Source of the DNA: Deltaproteobacteria bacterium
GTDB taxonomy: Bacteria; Desulfobacterota; Binatia; UBA1149; SPBQ01
NCBI GenBank assembly: GCA_029262375.1
Contig: JAJCZM010000043.1
Coordinates: forward strand, 121,162 to 185,161
Direction of reading: 5' to 3'
DNA length: 64,000 bases
The notes beneath the pieces are model-generated. The model ran no database searches. It saw only the letters and a program-made list of their open reading frames with translations, and had not been told where the DNA came from. This document shows positions 23,407 through 32,649 of this stretch, one piece after another; within the stretch, counting starts at the first letter, position 1, and the number at the start of each line of letters is the position of its first letter. The position numbers were made by a program, and so were the translations under genes.

Positions 23407-25965
23407 TTATTGTCCTTTGCGGGCCTCTTGGACAAGCCGATCGAGGAGAGTTAACGCATCCACCGGCGTAAGTACCTCGACGTTGACCTCAGCCAGCCTC
23501 TTGGCGAGCTCCGCCTGCCAGGGCTGCGCCCGCGGATCGAACAGGCCGGGCTGCCCCCCGCCGCCGTGGCTGATGGCCGAGGCACCCCCATCGGTCTCGA
23601 ACTTCGCGAGCATGGCCCTGGCGCTCTCGATCACCTCGGCCGGCAGTCCGGCCAGTTTGGCGACCTCAATTCCGTAGCTACCGCTCGTTGCCCCCTCCAC
23701 CACCCGATACAAGAACACGATATCGCCTTTGTAGCGGCGCACGGCCACGCTGTGGTTCGCAACGGCGTCGTGCTCGGCGGCCAACCCGGCCAGTTCGTGG
23801 TAGTGCGTGGCGAACAGCGTCTTGGCGCCGGCCGCGACCATCGCTTCGGCGACGGCCCAGGCGATCGAGATCCCGTCGAACGTGGATGTTCCGCGACCGA
23901 TCTCGTCGAGCACCACCAGGCTGTTCTCGGTCATGTTCGCCAGGATGTTGGCTGTCTCGGTCATCTCGACCATGAACGTAGACTGCCCACGCGCCAGATT
24001 GTCGCTCGCGCCGATGCGCGTGAAGATCCGATCGAGCAGCGGCACGACGGCCTCGGCTGCGGGCACGAACGCTCCGCAGTGCGCTAACAGGCAAATTAAC
24101 GCCGTCTGGCGAAGATACGTAGACTTGCCGGCCATGTTGGGACCGGTGATGACCATCACGCGCGTCGCATCGGCTGCGAGCACGGTGTCGTTCGGAATGA
24201 ATGCGGAGCCGAGCGCGGCTTCCACGACCGGGTGGCGACCTTCAAGAATTTCGAGGCAACCGTCATGCGAGAGCTTGGGCCGCACGTGACCGCTCACGTG
24301 TGCGGTTTCGGCAAGGCCCAGTACGACGTCGAGCCTCGCAAGCGCGATGGCGGTTCGCGCGATGTCGGACAATTGCTCGACGACCTCGCCGAGACACTCG
24401 CCGAGTAGATGCGTCTCGAGCGAAAGAAGACGCTCCTCGGCACCGAGAACTTCTGCCTCGCGCGCCTTCAGATCCTCCGTGATGTAGCGCTCGGCGTTCG
24501 CCAGTGTCTGCTTGCGTTCGTAGCTCTCGGGAACGCTGTCCTGGGAGTTGCGCGAGACTTCGATGTAGTAGCCGAAGACCTTGTTGTAGCCGATCTTCAG
24601 CCTGCTGATGCCGGTGCGCTCGCGTTCGCGTTCAGCGAACGCCGCCATCCATCCTTTGCCGTCTTTTGCGACACCGCGTAGACGGTCCACTTCCTCGTGG
24701 AACCCTTCACGTATGACCGCCCCCTTACCGACCGCGATCGGCGGCTCGTCGACGAGCGACTCACGCAGCCGCGTGCGCAGCGCAGGCAGAGCCGCAAGGC
24801 CCTGCGCGATGGCATCGAGAAACGGCGGTAACGTCGCATCGTTCATCCGCTCGGCAATCTCTTGCGTACGATCGAGAGAATCGGCCAGTCGGACCAGTTC
24901 GCGTGGGCCGGCGACGCGAGAGCCCAGACGTCCACCCAATCGTTCCAGATCGCCGACCGCTCGCAGCAGTTCACGCAGATCCTGGCGCAACGAAAAATCG
25001 TCGTGCAAACACTCGACGGCATCGAGTCGGGCACCGATCGCCGAGGCATCTGCTAGCGGCCTCAAGAGCCAACTGCGCAACAGACGCTTGCCCATCGCGG
25101 TCGCCGATCGATCCACAGCCGCCAGCAACGAGCCGGCGCGTTTTCCGTCGGTCGATTCTACGATCTCGAGATTGCGGATCGTCGAATGATCGAGCTGCAC
25201 GAAGGAACCGGTCTCGTAGTACTCGGCAGGCCGTAGGTGCTCGGTACGGCCGCCCTGCGTTCTGTCGAGGTACCCGTGCAGGAGCGCGAGCGCTGTCGCG
25301 GCTACCGGCGGTGCGTCTTGCAGTGCACCGTGGTCGAGCACGTCGCCGCTTTCCGCCGCGCCGAGCTTTGCTGCCGCCGACGTCAACATGCAGCCCGGCA
25401 GCAACTGCCCGAGCCGCTCTTGCATCGATTCGGCGATCGCTGCCGCCGCGACGATCTCGCTCGGCGCGATACTCGACAGCTCGTCTTCAATGGCCGTCTC
25501 AGACGGCAACGCCGTCACGCGGACCTCGCCGGTCGAAAACTCCGCCCATGCCAAGCCCCATTCTTCGCCCTGCCCGACGACGGCGGCAATGTAGTTGGCC
25601 GACTCGGGTGCCAGTGTCTCTTCGTCGAGCGACGTCCCCGGCGTCACCACGCGCGTGACTTCGCGGCGTGCGATCCCTTTGCTTGGTAACTCGATCTGTT
25701 CGCAGATCGCGACCTTCACCCCCGCCTCGAGAAGCCGAGCGACGTAAGGTTTCACCGAGTGATAGGGTATCCCGCACATCGGGATCGGATTGGGGTCGTT
25801 GCGGTTACGCGAGGTCAGCGTGATGTCTAGAATCGACGCGGCACGCTCGGCGTCGTCGAAAAACATCTCGTAGAAATCGCCCATGCGAAAGAACAGCAAC
25901 GCATCTTCGTGATCGCTCTTGATCTCGAGATACTGCTGCATCACTGGGGTCATTCTTCCGGCCAT
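23407..25965 (-). CDS. mutS: DNA mismatch repair protein MutS
   Basis: An 852-residue protein. The mismatch-binding N-terminus contains FFRMGDFYEMFFDDA with the Phe-x-Glu wedge; TGPNMAGKSTYLRQ (about 607) is the Walker A motif, followed by VVLDEIGRGTSTFDG and the ATHYHEL segment. It recognises mismatches and activates MutL, encoded at 38.9 kb in this window. Length is normal. It is followed by the amidase after 38 nt, a gap containing a small CTCTAC/GTAGAG hairpin. Confidence 0.97.
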   Translation of the reverse strand: MAGRMTPVMQQYLEIKSDHEDALLFFRMGDFYEMFFDDAERAASILDITLTSRNRNDPNPIPMCGIPYHSVKPYVARLLEAGVKVAICEQIELPSKGIARREVTRVVTPGTSLDEETLAPESANYIAAVVGQGEEWGLAWAEFSTGEVRVTALPSETAIEDELSSIAPSEIVAAAAIAESMQERLGQLLPGCMLTSAAAKLGAAESGDVLDHGALQDAPPVAATALALLHGYLDRTQGGRTEHLRPAEYYETGSFVQLDHSTIRNLEIVESTDGKRAGSLLAAVDRSATAMGKRLLRSWLLRPLADASAIGARLDAVECLHDDFSLRQDLRELLRAVGDLERLGGRLGSRVAGPRELVRLADSLDRTQEIAERMNDATLPPFLDAIAQGLAALPALRTRLRESLVDEPPIAVGKGAVIREGFHEEVDRLRGVAKDGKGWMAAFAERERERTGISRLKIGYNKVFGYYIEVSRNSQDSVPESYERKQTLANAERYITEDLKAREAEVLGAEERLLSLETHLLGECLGEVVEQLSDIARTAIALARLDVVLGLAETAHVSGHVRPKLSHDGCLEILEGRHPVVEAALGSAFIPNDTVLAADATRVMVITGPNMAGKSTYLRQTALICLLAHCGAFVPAAEAVVPLLDRIFTRIGASDNLARGQSTFMVEMTETANILANMTENSLVVLDEIGRGTSTFDGISIAWAVAEAMVAAGAKTLFATHYHELAGLAAEHDAVANHSVAVRRYKGDIVFLYRVVEGATSGSYGIEVAKLAGLPAEVIESARAMLAKFETDGGASAISHGGGGQPGLFDPRAQPWQAELAKRLAEVNVEVLTPVDALTLLDRLVQEARKGQ

Positions 25966-26026
25966 TTATTCTGCTACCAATCCGGCCACCACGCCGGCGA
26001 CCAAGCTGCCGCCAGCCCGCTGGCCG

Positions 26027-27646
26027 CTAGCTTCCTACTATTTTTCGGCGCCGCCCGATGTAGTCGACCATCAGGAATTTCCCGAGCTGATTCGGCGTCG
26101 TGTAGAAGGCACGACCTTTGTTGATATCGGTCATTTTTTCTACGAATGACCGCAGAGCAGGACTGTCATCGAGCATGAAAGTATTGATCTTCACCCCCTG
26201 TCGGGTAACTCGCTCGACCTCCGCCAGCGTCTCTACGGTTGCGCGGCTCGAGAGTCCGCCCATGCTCATCGGCCACTCGCAGTAGAGCTTACCGCCTGAG
26301 AAATACGCGGTCGGCTGACCGTCGGTGATCACGATCATGTTCTTGTTGCGGCCGGGCTGGCGGGCGAGCATGTTTCCCGCCATTCGCAGTCCGTCTTGTA
26401 GGTTCGTGAACGGATCCCCCATGTTCCACGTCACTTCCGGCAAATCGGTCAGTTTGAGTTCGACCGCGCGGGTGTAGAAACCGACGACGCCGAAGTAGTC
26501 GCGCGGATGCCGCGTTCGCATGAGCGTTTCCATCGCCAGTGCGACCTTTTTGGCCGCCGCGAATCGGCCCTCCCAGCTCATCGACCAGCTCATGTCCAGT
26601 AGCAACACGGTTGCGCTCCTGGTCGTGTAGGTGCTCTCGTAAACCTCGATGTCGGCCGGCGAGAGCTGCGGGCGGCGCCGATCGGACTGCGAGCGACCTT
26701 CCGCGGCACCTCGTAGTACCGCGTTGCGAACCGTAGCCGCCACGTTGAGATGCATCGGATCGCCGAACTCGTAGGCGCGACTATCCGCCATGCTGACTTC
26801 CATCGGCCCGTGACGCGTCGTCTCATGGCGGCCGCCGGAATCGAAGGACAGTTGTTTGTGGATCTCGCGCAACGCCAGTTGTCCGAGTTTGCGCGCACCT
26901 TTCGCGGAGAGCGCCATGCGCCCGGACTTCGGCGTGACGTAGCCGGCATTGACCAACGTCGCCATCATCTCTCGCAGCAAATCGACGGCGTCGCGAAACG
27001 CCTCACCCATGAGGGCTCCCGCCGACTGCGGATCGATGGAATCGAAGTCTCGATTCAGCAGCGCGTGTAGCAAGTTCTCCAGCGCTGCGAGCTTGTCCCT
27101 GAGTTCCAGCGCGCCGTCCAGATCGACGCCTTGGGGGCCGTGGAAGCGACGGTTGTTACGGCGCACGAACTCGGAGACTTGCTCTATCTCGTCCTCGCCC
27201 TCGCGCAGATTCTCCATGTCGCGGGCAGCATCGGCGTCGAGAAACTCGTAGTCGGCCAGATCGCGCAGCGCTTCCATTGGGTCGCGCCGAAGCTGTTCCA
27301 ACGCTTTGCGCAGTCGCTCGAGCCGCTCGTCGTCACCGGCTTCCCGAGCGGCAGTCTGTTCGTCTTCGAGCAGCTCATCGAGCCGGCGCCGCGTCTCATC
27401 TAGGGCGTGATCGAGGTTGTACGTACCGAGGAGTTCATCGATCGCGCGCTCCACGCGTGCCATGAGTTCATCGATACCGATAACTTCGAAGCCGTCGCCC
27501 TGGTAGCCGTCACGCAGGAGCGCATCGAGCGCCTGCGTGGCATCGTCGGTTTGCGCCATGTACTCGGCCAACCGGCTGAACAACTCGTCTGCGTCCAGCC
27601 TTACCTGCTGACTGCCGTCCCAGGCGGTGTAGCGGAATCGAATCAC
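26027..27646 (-). CDS. von Willebrand factor A domain protein (chelatase-type partner)
   Basis: A 539-residue protein. The N-terminal 300 residues are charged, helical and coiled-coil prone. The C-terminal VWA domain has a MIDAS site, LLLDMSWSMSWEGRF (about 352), plus VITDGQPTAYFSG. Its gene follows directly after an AAA ATPase resembling magnesium-chelatase subunit I (6 nt gap). Such AAA/VWA pairs (ChlI/ChlD, NorQ/NorD, CbbQ/CbbO, MoxR-VWA) remodel proteins or insert metals. The target is unknown here; no tetrapyrrole gene is nearby. Confidence 0.82.
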   Translation of the reverse strand: MIRFRYTAWDGSQQVRLDADELFSRLAEYMAQTDDATQALDALLRDGYQGDGFEVIGIDELMARVERAIDELLGTYNLDHALDETRRRLDELLEDEQTAAREAGDDERLERLRKALEQLRRDPMEALRDLADYEFLDADAARDMENLREGEDEIEQVSEFVRRNNRRFHGPQGVDLDGALELRDKLAALENLLHALLNRDFDSIDPQSAGALMGEAFRDAVDLLREMMATLVNAGYVTPKSGRMALSAKGARKLGQLALREIHKQLSFDSGGRHETTRHGPMEVSMADSRAYEFGDPMHLNVAATVRNAVLRGAAEGRSQSDRRRPQLSPADIEVYESTYTTRSATVLLLDMSWSMSWEGRFAAAKKVALAMETLMRTRHPRDYFGVVGFYTRAVELKLTDLPEVTWNMGDPFTNLQDGLRMAGNMLARQPGRNKNMIVITDGQPTAYFSGGKLYCEWPMSMGGLSSRATVETLAEVERVTRQGVKINTFMLDDSPALRSFVEKMTDINKGRAFYTTPNQLGKFLMVDYIGRRRKIVGS

Positions 27647-27652
27647 GACCGA

Positions 27653-29077
27653 TCAGGCTCTGTAGGTGAAACGGCCGCCGTCGCGGTCACGATTGAGCTT
27701 TTCGTGTAGGTGCAGTCCTTCGAGCAGAAACTCGGTGGCCGCGGCCATCAGGCCGGGACTTTCGAAGGGGCCCAGCGCGTCTACGGCCGCACGCAGACCG
27801 GGAACGGAACCGATGCCTTCCATATATTCCGCGCAGCTCATCGAGTCGGACGTCGCGATGCCCCAGCCTTCGCCGATATACGCCACAACCTCGGCGAGCG
27901 ATGCAGGATCGACGCGCGCATCGAAGGTTTCTTTGATGGCACGTCCGATCAGCCGCTCGACGACGTTCGCCTCTGCGGAGTCTTCGGTCCCGTACTCCAG
28001 TTCCAGTTTCCCGGTGGTCGATGCCTCGAGCGCCGGCATATCGGTAACCCGAGGCGCAATCTCCGATTCACCGAGCCGCAACGCCCGTTTCTCGGCACTC
28101 GCGATCAGCGTCTCGAGATTGTTGATCGTCACGCGAACGCTGACGCCCGACGATTGGCTGATCTCCGCGGTCGATCGCGCTTCGGTCGTCATGCGTGCGA
28201 CGATCTCACGCATGAAGTCCGGCAAACGCACGGGCAATTCGCCGCGCGCGGTGGTATCGACCTCTTGCTCCATGATCGCGATCTCGTCGGCGAGGGTACG
28301 CGGGTAGTGGGTCCGGATCTGAACGTCGAAACGATCTTTGAGGGGAGTGACGATGCGGCCGCGGCTCGTATAGTCCTCTGGGTTCGCGGTTGCGACGACG
28401 ATGACATCCAAGGGCAATCGCACTCGATACCCTTTGATCTGCAGATCGCGCTCCTCCATGACGTTAAAGAGGCCGACCTGAACTTTCTCGGTGAGATCTG
28501 GCAGTTCGTTGATCGCGAAGATGCCGCGATTCGTGCGCGGAACGATGCCGAAGTGTATGGCCTCTTCGTCGGCCATGTAGCGCCCCTCCGCAATCTTCAC
28601 CGGATCGATCTCGCCGATCAGGTCGGCGATCGTCACGTCGGGAGTCGCAAGTTTCTCACCGTAGCGATGCTCACGACCGAGCCACGCCACAGGAAGCTCG
28701 TCACCGAGCTCTGCTGAACGACGCCGACACTCCGCGCAGACCGGGGCAAGCGGGTCGTCGTTTATCGCGCAGCCTTCGACGACCGGAACGAATTCGTCGA
28801 GGAACGAAGCGATGCGCCGAATGAGACGCGTCTTCCCCTGGCCGCGCTCCCCGAGCATCACAATGTGGTGGCCGCTTAGAAGCGCGTTCTCAATCTCAGG
28901 AATGACCGTATCGTCATAGCCGATGATGCCGTCGAAGGCGCCGCTGTGTTCGGACGAACCGGCAAGGAACGCCATCATGTTCGACCGCAATTCGGCGCGA
29001 ACGGTTCGCCGCTCGTAGCCGGCGGCAATCAGCTGCCCCTTGGTAGCTGGACGATCGGAATCGGCGAAATGGCTCAT
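27653..29077 (-). CDS. AAA ATPase, magnesium-chelatase subunit I-like
   Basis: A 474-residue protein from ATG 29077, chosen because AGGAG lies 10 nt upstream; an in-frame start at 29128 falls in a tandem repeat. Walker A is LGERGQGKT (75-83). Three cysteines at about 103, 114 and 117 (CAINDD, CAEC) could bind metal. The ChlI-like segment GIFAINELPDLTEKVQVGLF contains Walker B, followed by VVATANPEDY and KDRFDVQIRTHYP. It probably acts with the VWA protein encoded immediately downstream as a chaperone or chelatase motor. Confidence 0.85.
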   Translation of the reverse strand: MSHFADSDRPATKGQLIAAGYERRTVRAELRSNMMAFLAGSSEHSGAFDGIIGYDDTVIPEIENALLSGHHIVMLGERGQGKTRLIRRIASFLDEFVPVVEGCAINDDPLAPVCAECRRRSAELGDELPVAWLGREHRYGEKLATPDVTIADLIGEIDPVKIAEGRYMADEEAIHFGIVPRTNRGIFAINELPDLTEKVQVGLFNVMEERDLQIKGYRVRLPLDVIVVATANPEDYTSRGRIVTPLKDRFDVQIRTHYPRTLADEIAIMEQEVDTTARGELPVRLPDFMREIVARMTTEARSTAEISQSSGVSVRVTINNLETLIASAEKRALRLGESEIAPRVTDMPALEASTTGKLELEYGTEDSAEANVVERLIGRAIKETFDARVDPASLAEVVAYIGEGWGIATSDSMSCAEYMEGIGSVPGLRAAVDALGPFESPGLMAAATEFLLEGLHLHEKLNRDRDGGRFTYRA

Positions 29078-29102
29078 ACTCGTCGCGCTCCTGGCGGCAT
29101 CA

Positions 29103-29135
29103 GCAATGCTTGGGCAATGCTTGGGCAATGTTTGA
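29103..29135. repeat. Three 11-bp direct repeats upstream of the AAA ATPase gene
   Basis: GCAATGCTTGG at 29103-29113 and 29114-29124, then GCAATGTTTGA at 29125-29135. The 11-bp period places each unit on nearly the same helix face, 26-58 bp upstream of the predicted start. It could be a regulator-binding array or a slippage product. Confidence 0.6.
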
Positions 29136-29241
29136 GCAAGCTAGTCGATGCAGGCAAGCCGTACGGGTTCGCCCAGCTCGCGCGGCGAGTATAGGGGCCG
29201 GTATGACCGCCAGCAATCAGGTTGCGCCGTCGGTCGGTGGG

Positions 29242-29751
29242 CTACTTATCGGGGCTGGAATCGCCTGGACTGACCGGCTCGGAATCGCCGGAGTCCGCCG
29301 CGTCGGGCTCGTACCGCTCGTCCGGTGCAGAGTCGCGGAACGCAGAGAGCGGTTCTTGCGAGGTCACGACCTCACCCGCTGCTCGCAGTTCCTCACGCAA
29401 TTCCGCAATCTCGGCCTGCAGGCCGGCGGCTTCCGCCTTCGCGTTGTCGAGCAAAGCAACGGCCTTGCCTTCTTCCTGCAGCGCTCGATCGGCATCTTTG
29501 CGGGCACGGCGAAGCCCCAATCGCAGCCGCGCCTGCTCCAGAATCGCGGCCAAGCCGCCGAACAAGACGCCGGCGACCAACGACGTGAGCACGATCAAGA
29601 AAAGGGGTACATGAACCGACAAAGACGACGTCAGCCCGACAAGCGGTACCGCAGGGAGATAGATGAGATCGACGTCGTGGACGTTGGCCGCTGCGATAAA
29701 CACACCAGCAATGAAGAAGACCACCATCAGGATCGACCGCAACACCCGCAT
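29242..29751 (-). CDS. lapA: LapA (DUF1049) family inner-membrane protein
   Basis: A 169-residue protein. Two membrane segments (LRSILMVVFFIAGVFIAAAN and VPLFLIVLTSLVAGVLFGGL) enclose a short loop, the LapA layout. A coiled-coil follows (about 80-130), then an acidic Ser/Pro/Asp-rich tail, making it longer than the usual ~100 residues. In E. coli LapA works with LapB in controlling LpxC turnover and LPS synthesis. No lapB follows here; the rpsA-ihfB-lapA vicinity matches the E. coli order apart from the inserted HIT gene. Confidence 0.78.
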   Translation of the reverse strand: MRVLRSILMVVFFIAGVFIAAANVHDVDLIYLPAVPLVGLTSSLSVHVPLFLIVLTSLVAGVLFGGLAAILEQARLRLGLRRARKDADRALQEEGKAVALLDNAKAEAAGLQAEIAELREELRAAGEVVTSQEPLSAFRDSAPDERYEPDAADSGDSEPVSPGDSSPDK

Positions 29752-29783
29752 CTCTATCTCTCCTTCACGGCCTGAGGCCGCGC

Positions 29784-30275
29784 CTAGTCCTCAAACAACG
29801 GCAGTAGCCGATCGTAGGCTTCTTCGATGTGCTGGGGCATGACTCTGGTATCGGCCAGCAGAGGCATGAAGTTCGTATCGCCCTCCCAGCGGGGCACGAT
29901 GTGCCAGTGCAGATGATCGGCGATACCCGCACCGGCGACACGCCCGAGGTTCATCCCGATGTTGAAGCCTGCCGGCGAGTATACCTCATCCAGCGCGCGT
30001 TGCGCCCTCGCGAGCGCAGCGTGAACAGCCGCTGCTGTTTCGTCGGACAGACCGGCGAAGTCTGCCGTATGTTCACGCGGCGCGACCATTAGGTGTGCGT
30101 GCGCGTAAGGAAAACGGTTCATCAGAACCTGCGCGCGCTCGTCCGTATACAAGACGAGCGCATTTCTGCGCGCTGCCGCCCCCTCGGACTTGGGCAACTC
30201 GCAGAAGATACAGCCTTGGTGGGTTTCCGGTTTGGAAACGTAGGAAAGACGCCAGGGCGCCCACAGAACCTTCAC
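29784..30275 (-). CDS. HIT-family nucleotide hydrolase or phosphorylase
   Basis: A 163-residue protein starting MKVLWAPWRLSYV. The HIT motif HLHWHIV has three histidines (121, 123, 125). A Cys pair GCIFCEL (22-25) may bind zinc. NIGMNLGRVAGAGIADH precedes the motif as in Ap4A-phosphorylase-like HIT proteins. It cleaves or phosphorolyses dinucleoside polyphosphates or nucleotide conjugates; substrate not determinable. It lies 28 nt after the HU-like gene. Confidence 0.88.
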   Translation of the reverse strand: MKVLWAPWRLSYVSKPETHQGCIFCELPKSEGAAARRNALVLYTDERAQVLMNRFPYAHAHLMVAPREHTADFAGLSDETAAAVHAALARAQRALDEVYSPAGFNIGMNLGRVAGAGIADHLHWHIVPRWEGDTNFMPLLADTRVMPQHIEEAYDRLLPLFED

Positions 30276-30303
30276 CGCGTTCGCTCGCCCGGTGGCCTTC
30301 CGT

Positions 30304-30729
30304 TCAAACCGTGGAAGAGCCTCCGCTCATGGCCGATGCGGCACCGACGGGCGGCGTATCATCGCTCCCCCCGCTCCCCCCGCTCCCCCCGCCCGCGCCG
30401 GGTGTGGTGGTCGTTCCGTCGCCTTGCAGACTATGGCGATCCCCGGAGTAGGAGTCGTCGACACGCTGTTTGAGCTCTTTGCCGACTTTGAAGAATGGGA
30501 CTCGTTTGGCGGCGACGGCAACTAGATCCCCAGTCTTGGGGTTGCGGCCCTCGCGCGCGCGGCGCTGCTTGACGACGAAGCTACCAAAACCACGAATTTC
30601 AATTCGTTCTCCGGTGCAGAGAGCCTCGGTCATGCTCTCGAACACCGCGTTGACGATCACTTCGGCATCCCTACGCGAGTACGCTGGGAACAACCGGACG
30701 ATTTCGTCGATCAGGTCTCTCTTCGTCAT
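30304..30729 (-). CDS. HU/IHF-family DNA-binding protein with Gly/Ser-rich tail
   Basis: A 141-residue protein. Residues 1-92 are a full HU/IHF domain: MTKRDLIDEIV, the strand RIEIRGFGSFVVKQRRAREG, and GRNPKTGD at the DNA-bending beta arm. The last 50 residues (GDGTTTTPGAGGGSGGSGGS and onward) are low complexity and absent from typical family members. It bends DNA and organises the nucleoid. The place directly after rpsA matches ihfB (himD) of E. coli, so IHF-beta is likely, but HU cannot be excluded. Confidence 0.88.
   Translation of the reverse strand: MTKRDLIDEIVRLFPAYSRRDAEVIVNAVFESMTEALCTGERIEIRGFGSFVVKQRRAREGRNPKTGDLVAVAAKRVPFFKVGKELKQRVDDSYSGDRHSLQGDGTTTTPGAGGGSGGSGGSDDTPPVGAASAMSGGSSTV
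30364..30395 (-). repeat. G-rich tract in the HU-like gene (possible G-quadruplex)
   Basis: On the coding minus strand there are three GGGGGG runs, each followed by AGC, and a GGGC before them. This is a tandem 9-nt repeat encoding Gly-Gly-Ser units. Four or more G-runs of at least three could fold as a G-quadruplex in DNA or mRNA. Confidence 0.6.
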
Positions 30730-30755
30730 TTAAGTAGACACTCCAGAACTAGAAG

Positions 30756-32519
30756 CTAGTCGCTGCTCCCCTGCTCGCCGTTGCCCACTTCCTCATCTCC
30801 CGTCTTCCCGCGCACGAGCTCCTGGTTAATCAAATCACCGAGAGTCGTCCGTGACGACGTTGTCTCCTCGGTGGTTGTAGTCATGTACTGGCGCATCTCG
30901 GCCTTGTCTTTCGAGTCGAGTAGCGAGCGTACGCTCAATGCGATACGACGCTCGCGCGTGTCCACCTGGAGCACCTCGGCCTCGATCTCTTGGCCGGGCT
31001 GCAGCAGGTCACGCGGATTCTCGATTCGCTCTCGAGACAGCTGCGAGACATGGACCATTCCTTCGACGCCTTCTTCGAGTTCCACGAAGACACCAAAGTC
31101 GGTCACGTTCGTAACTTTGCCGTGTACGCCGGCGCCGATCACGTAGCGATCAGCCATAGAACTCCACGGATCATCGGCCAGTTGTTTGAGGCCGAGCGAT
31201 AGACGCTCCGAACCGACGTCGATCTGAAGCACTACGGCCTCGACCTCGTCCCCCTTGTTCAGAATCTCCGACGGATGCTTGACCTTACGCGTCCAGTGCA
31301 TGTCGGACACGTGAATCAAGCCGTCGATTCCTTCTGCGACGCTCACGAACGCGCCGAAATCGGTCAGGCTGGTAACCTTACCGGTTATGTTGGTGCCGAC
31401 CGGATGTTCCACCGGAAGCATCTCCCAGGGGTTCGGTGTGATCTGCTTGAGGCCCAGCGAGATACGGCGGTTGGCCGGATCGAGTGCGAGCACGACAACT
31501 TCGAGTTCGTCGCCGACGGAAACGATCTTGGAAGGATGCGTTACGCGCGTCGTCCACGACATCTCTGAAACGTGCACCAGTCCTTCGACGCCTTCTTCGA
31601 CTTCGACGAACGCGCCGTAGTCGGTCAGGCTCACGACCTTGCCCGTCACACGACTACCCGGGAACAACCGAATGGCGATCGTGATCCACGGATCGTCGTT
31701 CAACTGCTTCATGCCGAGCGAGATTCGGTCGTTCTCGGCGTCGTACTTAAGCACGACAACCTTCACGACATCGCCCGAACTCACGACCTTGGACGGATGG
31801 CTGACGCGCCCCCAGGCCATATCGGTAACGTGCAGTAGACCGTCGATGCCACCCAGATCTACGAACGCGCCGTAGTCGGTGACGTTCTTGACGGTACCTT
31901 CCAGGATGACGCCCTCTTCGAGGATCTTCAGCGTCTCTTCTTTAAGAGACTCACGCTCTAGATCGAGCAACGCCTTGCGCGACACCACAACATTACCGCG
32001 TGCGCGATTGCACTTGATGATGGCGAATTCGAATGTCTCGCCGATGTAACGATCAAGGCTACGGCTCGGTCGCACGTCTACGTGGGACCCGGGCAAAAAG
32101 GCAGATACTCCGATGTCGACTTTCAGTCCGCCTTTAACGCGGCCGACGACGACGCCCTCGATGGGTCCCTCGTCTTTGAAAGCTTGTTCGATGGTTCGCC
32201 ATATCGAAGATTGGCGTGCCCGTGAGTAGGACAGACGCACCTCGCCGGTGTCGTCCCCCACGGACTCCACATAGACGTCGACTTCCTCGCCGTCTGAAAC
32301 CAACATGTTTCCCGAAGGATCGATGAACTCACGCCGAGGAATGATTCCCTCGGACTTAAAGCCAATATCGACGGTAACGGTATCTTCGTCGATCGCGACG
32401 ACCGATCCCTTTACAATGTCACCTTGTTGGACCGAGCGTAGGCTCGCCTCAAAAATTTCGTCGAAACTTTCTACCTTTTCCTGGTCGTTCGTCTCGCTCT
32501 CGACAGTCTCCTCAAGCAT
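30756..32519 (-). CDS. rpsA: 30S ribosomal protein S1
   Basis: A 587-residue protein from ATG 32519, supported by AGGAGG 12 nt upstream; an in-frame start at 32600 would add 27 residues. Six consecutive S1 RNA-binding domains are visible. The last four have near-identical signatures such as VTSLTDFGAFVSVAEGIDGL and LVHVSEMSWTTRVTHPSKI. S1 brings mRNA to the 30S subunit. A Ser/Thr-rich acidic tail (MTTTTEETTSSRTT onward) closes it. The cmk-rpsA-HU/IHF order is conserved in proteobacteria. TTGAAT and GATAAG about 15 nt apart upstream are a weak promoter candidate. Confidence 0.96.
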   Translation of the reverse strand: MLEETVESETNDQEKVESFDEIFEASLRSVQQGDIVKGSVVAIDEDTVTVDIGFKSEGIIPRREFIDPSGNMLVSDGEEVDVYVESVGDDTGEVRLSYSRARQSSIWRTIEQAFKDEGPIEGVVVGRVKGGLKVDIGVSAFLPGSHVDVRPSRSLDRYIGETFEFAIIKCNRARGNVVVSRKALLDLERESLKEETLKILEEGVILEGTVKNVTDYGAFVDLGGIDGLLHVTDMAWGRVSHPSKVVSSGDVVKVVVLKYDAENDRISLGMKQLNDDPWITIAIRLFPGSRVTGKVVSLTDYGAFVEVEEGVEGLVHVSEMSWTTRVTHPSKIVSVGDELEVVVLALDPANRRISLGLKQITPNPWEMLPVEHPVGTNITGKVTSLTDFGAFVSVAEGIDGLIHVSDMHWTRKVKHPSEILNKGDEVEAVVLQIDVGSERLSLGLKQLADDPWSSMADRYVIGAGVHGKVTNVTDFGVFVELEEGVEGMVHVSQLSRERIENPRDLLQPGQEIEAEVLQVDTRERRIALSVRSLLDSKDKAEMRQYMTTTTEETTSSRTTLGDLINQELVRGKTGDEEVGNGEQGSSD

Positions 32520-32649
32520 TAAAGCCAAAATCCTCCTGGGGTCGGCCGCAGAAATCGCGCGCCAGTGAAGGCTCTTATCGCCGTCCGGCGCCCGATTCAA
32601 GGGAAAAGCCCAGTATTTTCAAGATAGTTGCCGCAGCCCGCGGCGGGGG

